Source: Actinomycetota bacterium (GTDB lineage: Bacteria; Actinomycetota; Actinomycetes; Actinomycetales; Microbacteriaceae). From it: a stretch of DNA of 7,592 nt. Every line of letters starts with the position of its first letter. Position 1 is the first letter of the stretch. The notes under the pieces are model-generated. The model searched no databases. It was not told the origin of the DNA and was given only the letters and a program-made list of their open reading frames with translations. Both the position numbers and the translations under genes were made by a program. Where the stretch lies: contig RHAS01000035.1 in the NCBI GenBank assembly GCA_010028615.1, positions 1 through 7,592 on the forward strand. Reading direction: 5' to 3'. Below are positions 4,969 to 7,592 of this stretch, in pieces.

Positions 4969-6019
4969 AATAGGTAATTGCTAGTTCAGCGCCTAGTTCG
5001 GCCTTGACCAAAGGGATCACCTTGGTCGCATACAGCTCAATTGAACGCATTAGCTGCGACTGGGGCTGAGGCCCGGTTGAATACTTCAAATCAAATCGGT
5101 TGGCTCCAGTTGCCTGGATTGTTTCGACAATCTTCTTAGCTACTGTCTCTGGTGAACCAACATAGAGTGAACCATTAGCCACTTCGTTGGCATAGTGCTG
5201 GTAAGTCATCGGAGCCCAGCCACGTTCTTGGCCGATCCTGCCAAATGATGCCTGATAGTTTGGCCACATCTCAGCAATAGCCTGCTCGTCTGTCTCGGCA
5301 ATATGCCCCGGCGAGTGAATACCGATTGGCAACTGCGGCTTATCAAAGCGCTTTAGTGATTCCCGATACAAACCGGTGAACGGGGCAAACCTTGATGAAT
5401 GTCCACCGATAATAGCCAAGGCTAAGGCTGCACCGTGCTTGGCTGCTCGGATAACCGAATGCGGTGAACCGCCAACTCCTACCCGAAGCCCAATCCCGTG
5501 CTCGGTTTTGGGATAAACCTGCTGGTTATTTAGTGCTGCTCTGGTTTCACCCTGCCAGGTGACTGCTTCCTCTTTTAATAGAGCAACTAATAGGTCAAGC
5601 TTTTCTTCAAAGAGCTTTTCATAATCGGCTAAATCAAAGCCAAATAGCGGGAAGCTTTCAATAAATGAGCCTCTACCAGCAGTAATTTCAACCCGACCTG
5701 GAGCTAAGGCAGCAATAGTGGCAAATCGCTGATAGACGCGAACCGGATCTTCGCTAGATAGCACAGTGACACCTGTGCCAAGGGTTATTTGCTTGGTTAC
5801 CGTGGCCGCCCCTGCCAAAACGGTATCTGGCGCAGTGACTGCAAAGTCAGCTCGGTGGTGTTCACCGACATTGAAGTGATTCACGCCAAGTTCATCGGCT
5901 AATTTGATCTGCTCGATGACATTACGAATAGTTTGTCCAGCCGAGAGTGGATGGCCCTGATCATCATTGGCCATGTCCCCGAAGGTATCTAGACCGAATT
6001 CCAAAGGAAGTTTTTCCAT
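4967..6019 (-). CDS. LLM-class (luciferase-like) flavin-dependent oxidoreductase
   Basis: A 350-residue TIM-barrel protein of the bacterial luciferase-like superfamily, probably a cytoplasmic monooxygenase or oxidoreductase using reduced FMN supplied by a separate reductase. Segments typical of the group: GLDTFGD at 9-15, NVGEHHRADFAV at 50-61, TVLSSEDPVRVYQRFAT at 85-101, AGRGSFIESFPLFGFD at 114-129, and VGGSPHSVIRAAKHG in the middle. The closest family I can recall is the one represented by an Agrobacterium structure (LLM_2I7G, TIGR03858), from memory only. It is a single domain of normal length. The start ATG sits 6 nt after a good -10 box and has no Shine-Dalgarno sequence, so it is probably translated from a leaderless mRNA. 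It lies 43 bp after the small membrane-protein gene on the same strand but has its own promoter. The substrate is unknown; light production is not implied. Confidence 0.93.
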   Translation of the reverse strand: MEKLPLEFGLDTFGDMANDDQGHPLSAGQTIRNVIEQIKLADELGVNHFNVGEHHRADFAVTAPDTVLAGAATVTKQITLGTGVTVLSSEDPVRVYQRFATIAALAPGRVEITAGRGSFIESFPLFGFDLADYEKLFEEKLDLLVALLKEEAVTWQGETRAALNNQQVYPKTEHGIGLRVGVGGSPHSVIRAAKHGAALALAIIGGHSSRFAPFTGLYRESLKRFDKPQLPIGIHSPGHIAETDEQAIAEMWPNYQASFGRIGQERGWAPMTYQHYANEVANGSLYVGSPETVAKKIVETIQATGANRFDLKYSTGPQPQSQLMRSIELYATKVIPLVKAELGAELAITY

Positions 6020-6025
6020 GCAACT

Positions 6026-6054
6026 AATCTAGCCAGAAAGGCTAATTTAGTCAA
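6026..6054 (-). promoter_or_regulatory. Leaderless promoter of the LLM oxidoreductase gene
   Basis: On the minus strand TTGACT (plus 6049-6054) and TAGATT (plus 6026-6031) are separated by exactly 17 bp, and the -10 ends 6 nt before the ATG. This predicts transcription starting at the A of the start codon. The -35 matches TTGACA in five of six positions; the -10 fits TANNNT. An inverted repeat TAGCC-AGAAA-GGCTA (plus 6030-6044) lies in the spacer and touches the -10, so a repressor could bind there. Confidence 0.7.
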
Positions 6055-6062
6055 GGGGGGCT

Positions 6063-6221
6063 TTACTGAAGGTTGTTTTCCTGCTCAATAAAGACATTGG
6101 CATCTAGCCAAGGGAAGAAGATGTAATAACAGAAGGCTAAGAATCCTGAGACGAGCATTAGCGTCACCAGAAGCTTTACTGGCCAAGGGCCAGGTAATTT
6201 ACGCCAGAGCCATGAATACAT
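6063..6221 (-). CDS. Small single-helix membrane protein downstream of the sortase gene
   Basis: A 52-residue protein starting [18 protein letters not shown] and ending FIEQENNLQ. The start ATG overlaps the sortase stop by one base (TGATG), and an excellent Shine-Dalgarno sequence, GGAGGT (plus 6227-6232), sits 5 nt upstream inside the sortase gene. These translation signals make it a real gene. Residues about 17-37 form one hydrophobic helix. The basic N-terminus (Arg7, Lys8, Lys16) and acidic C-terminus (Asp40, Glu46, Glu48) predict N-in, C-out. An LWR-LPGP start, one helix and an FPW motif (36-38) recall small actinobacterial proteins I remember near class E sortases, but I cannot name a family. 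Translational coupling suggests it works with, or is made in step with, the sortase. Function unknown. Confidence 0.85.
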   Translation of the reverse strand: MYSWLWRKLPGPWPVKLLVTLMLVSGFLAFCYYIFFPWLDANVFIEQENNLQ

Positions 6222-6946
6222 CAGTTACCTCCGTGACTTGCCATCTCGGGCGGGGTCATCACACTCTGGTATTCCAGCTCAAGCCAAACAATAATGCGCT
6301 GGGTGTTTACAAATATAGGTGTGCAGGAAGTTAGGGTCATGTAGCGGCCTCCAATAGAAGCTCCTTCCAAACCTTCTGGAAGGCTATTCAATACCCCAGT
6401 TGAAGTGGGTTCAACGATCTTGGTTTGCATGTATTTATAGACAAACCACATGTCCTTAGTCTTTAGATAAACCCGATCGCCATCGCGTAATTCATGAATT
6501 TGCTTGAACGCTCCACCAAAGCCACCGCGGTGACCAGCAACTGCAAAGTTTCCGACTTCGCCGGGCATCTGGGTATTGCGATAGTGCCCAACGCCAATTT
6601 CGTTTAGTACCGGATGCCACCTAGTTCCTTCAGCTACCAATCTGGTCCAGTTCTCACCAAATCTTGGAACATACATCTGCGCAAAAATGTCAGCTAGTTC
6701 ATCAACGTCAGCAATAGCAACAAATTTACTTGGCTCAGCTTCGTAAACTTTAGCCAATACAGTTTGCACTTCACCAACTTGGTTATCTTGCAAGATTGCT
6801 TTGTATCCAACAAAGAGCCCGATGATTACACCGAAGGTTAGTAGTGTCTCTCCCAAGATTTCTAATGTTTTACTCAATCTAGTTCGAGCAGGCAATTCAC
6901 CCCAATAGACTTTGGTGCCATCGGGTAAAAGATCGGGAGTGTTCAT
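6221..6946 (-). CDS. Class E sortase
   Basis: A 241-residue membrane-anchored cysteine transpeptidase that cleaves sorting signals of surface proteins and attaches them to the cell wall. Class E enzymes are typical of actinobacteria and usually prefer LAXTG. A short cytoplasmic N-terminus (1-30) precedes one membrane helix at about 32-51, then the extracellular sortase barrel. The catalytic residues are visible: His139 in [10 protein letters not shown], Cys208 in TLTSCTP and Arg218 in [17 protein letters not shown] (117-122) and PGEVGN (128-133) are family segments. The loop after the His reads [10 protein letters not shown], where I would expect GHRTTYG-like residues, a mild variation. The start overlaps the rlmN stop by 4 bp (ATGA), so it is probably translationally coupled; the stop overlaps the small membrane-protein start. 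No protein with a sorting signal is in the window, so its substrates lie elsewhere. I leave the symbol blank because paralogue naming cannot be settled here. Confidence 0.92.
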   Translation of the reverse strand: MNTPDLLPDGTKVYWGELPARTRLSKTLEILGETLLTFGVIIGLFVGYKAILQDNQVGEVQTVLAKVYEAEPSKFVAIADVDELADIFAQMYVPRFGENWTRLVAEGTRWHPVLNEIGVGHYRNTQMPGEVGNFAVAGHRGGFGGAFKQIHELRDGDRVYLKTKDMWFVYKYMQTKIVEPTSTGVLNSLPEGLEGASIGGRYMTLTSCTPIFVNTQRIIVWLELEYQSVMTPPEMASHGGN

Positions 6947-7592
6947 TCAGTTGCCGCCAATTGACCACATGCGCCATCTATCTCTCGCCCGCGAGTATCA
7001 CGTAACGTTGTTGGGATGCCGGCTTTTTCTAGCGTGCTAATAAAAATATCTGTTGCTTCTGGAGTTGATGCTGTCCAAACCGATCCTGGAGTTGGATTTA
7101 GTGGAATTGGATTTATGTGAACCCAACCTTTACCGCGCGCATTTAACTTCTCTGCTAATAATTCCGCGCGCCATTTGTGATCGTTCATATCTCTAATCAA
7201 CGCATACTCGATAGAAACTCTTCGACCGGTAACGTCAAAATAATTTCTGGCAGCATCAAGGGCTTCATCGACTTTCCAACGTGTGTTCACTGGAATCAAT
7301 TCATCGCGAAGTTGATCATCAGGTGCATGCAGTGACAGTGCAAAAGTTAGCGGTAGTTCTTCTTCGGCTAGCTTATTTATTGCTGGGACCAGTCCAACAG
7401 TTGATACTGTGATGTTCCTCGCCGACATAGCTAAAGCATCGGGAGATACCATGGTGCGGACCGCCTGCATAAGTCGGTTGTAATTTGCAAGCGGTTCACC
7501 CATACCCATAAAAACGATATTGCTAACTCGCTCTTCGTATTCGCCGTCCTTACGGCCACCTAATTCACCTGCTGCAATAACCTGATTGGCAA
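6943..7592 (-). CDS. rlmN: 23S rRNA (adenine2503-C2)-methyltransferase RlmN (5' end missing)
   Basis: This is a radical-SAM enzyme that methylates C2 of A2503 in 23S rRNA and, in some bacteria, A37 of certain tRNAs. Only the C-terminal 215 residues lie in the window. The frame is open to the window edge, adding [12 protein letters not shown] and ERVSNIVF before the internal Met at 7509, so that Met is not the start. Seen: the SAM-binding motif GMGEP directly after [59 protein letters not shown] and the C-terminal [13 protein letters not shown]. The Cys in GACGQL matches the methyl-carrying cysteine (Cys355 in E. coli). The CxxxCxxC iron-sulfur motif lies beyond the window edge. The gene ends with a 4-bp overlap with the sortase start, so the sortase and the small membrane-protein gene are probably carried on its transcript. 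Confidence 0.97.
   Translation of the reverse strand, partial: ANQVIAAGELGGRKDGEYEERVSNIVFMGMGEPLANYNRLMQAVRTMVSPDALAMSARNITVSTVGLVPAINKLAEEELPLTFALSLHAPDDQLRDELIPVNTRWKVDEALDAARNYFDVTGRRVSIEYALIRDMNDHKWRAELLAEKLNARGKGWVHINPIPLNPTPGSVWTASTPEATDIFISTLEKAGIPTTLRDTRGREIDGACGQLAATE

Noticed and set aside
4967..6019. Light production by the luciferase-like gene, linked to the nearby rhodopsin
   Set aside because: The protein belongs to a broad oxidoreductase superfamily, there is no partner subunit or aldehyde-supply gene, and it has its own promoter on the opposite strand.
6943..7509. Reading the rlmN fragment as a complete gene starting at the Met at 7509
   Set aside because: The frame continues to the window edge with RlmN sequence, and that Met is in the middle of [10 protein letters not shown].
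1..7592. CRISPR arrays, tRNA or rRNA genes, insertion sequences
   Set aside because: I saw no regularly spaced repeats, no cloverleaf-like sequence, no transposase and no terminal inverted repeats.

Overview
The window looks like chromosome of a planktonic, probably freshwater, actinobacterium with a compact genome. The strongest clue is a complete proton-pumping rhodopsin of the actinorhodopsin/xanthorhodopsin type. Other clues are a class E sortase, an actinobacterial-style heavy-metal ATPase with a TPCP motif, moderate GC by eye (mid-40s percent), very short gene gaps and several apparently leaderless promoters. The Luna lineage of Microbacteriaceae (Rhodoluna/Aquiluna-like) and the acI lineage (Nanopelagicales) both fit. 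I cannot choose between them from this sequence.

Layout, left to right. Bases 1-1435 (+) hold the 3' part of a P1B-type metal ATPase. It converges on, and overlaps by 32 bp, pcp on the minus strand (1404-2015), a pyroglutamyl-peptidase. A 78-bp divergent gap then leads to a two-gene plus-strand operon: a six-helix membrane protein of the Pr6Pr/FAR-17a-AIG1 type (2094-2741), and a cytochrome P450 (2741-3919) whose start codon overlaps the preceding stop. A 198-bp gap holds a probable terminator, a candidate promoter and a strong leader hairpin ahead of the actinorhodopsin gene (4118-4918). A long bidirectional terminator separates the rhodopsin from a convergent luciferase-like flavin oxidoreductase gene (4967-6019, minus). 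Upstream of that on the minus strand lie three tightly overlapped genes: the 3' part of rlmN (6943-7592), a class E sortase (6221-6946) and a 52-codon membrane-protein gene (6063-6221).

How the parts relate. The rhodopsin carries every residue expected of a green-absorbing proton pump plus the small glycine that opens a carotenoid-antenna site, so it probably adds light-driven proton motive force to a heterotroph. No retinal or carotenoid genes are in the window. The membrane protein and P450 are coupled and may act on the same lipid-like substrate; this is inference. The sortase and its small membrane partner belong to cell-surface protein anchoring.

The promoters are the most striking non-coding signal. 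Three genes (pcp, the Pr6Pr gene and the flavin oxidoreductase gene) each have a TANNNT -10 box ending exactly 6 nt before the ATG, as expected for leaderless mRNAs. The rhodopsin has instead a structured leader and a Shine-Dalgarno sequence. I found no tRNA, rRNA, CRISPR or insertion sequence.
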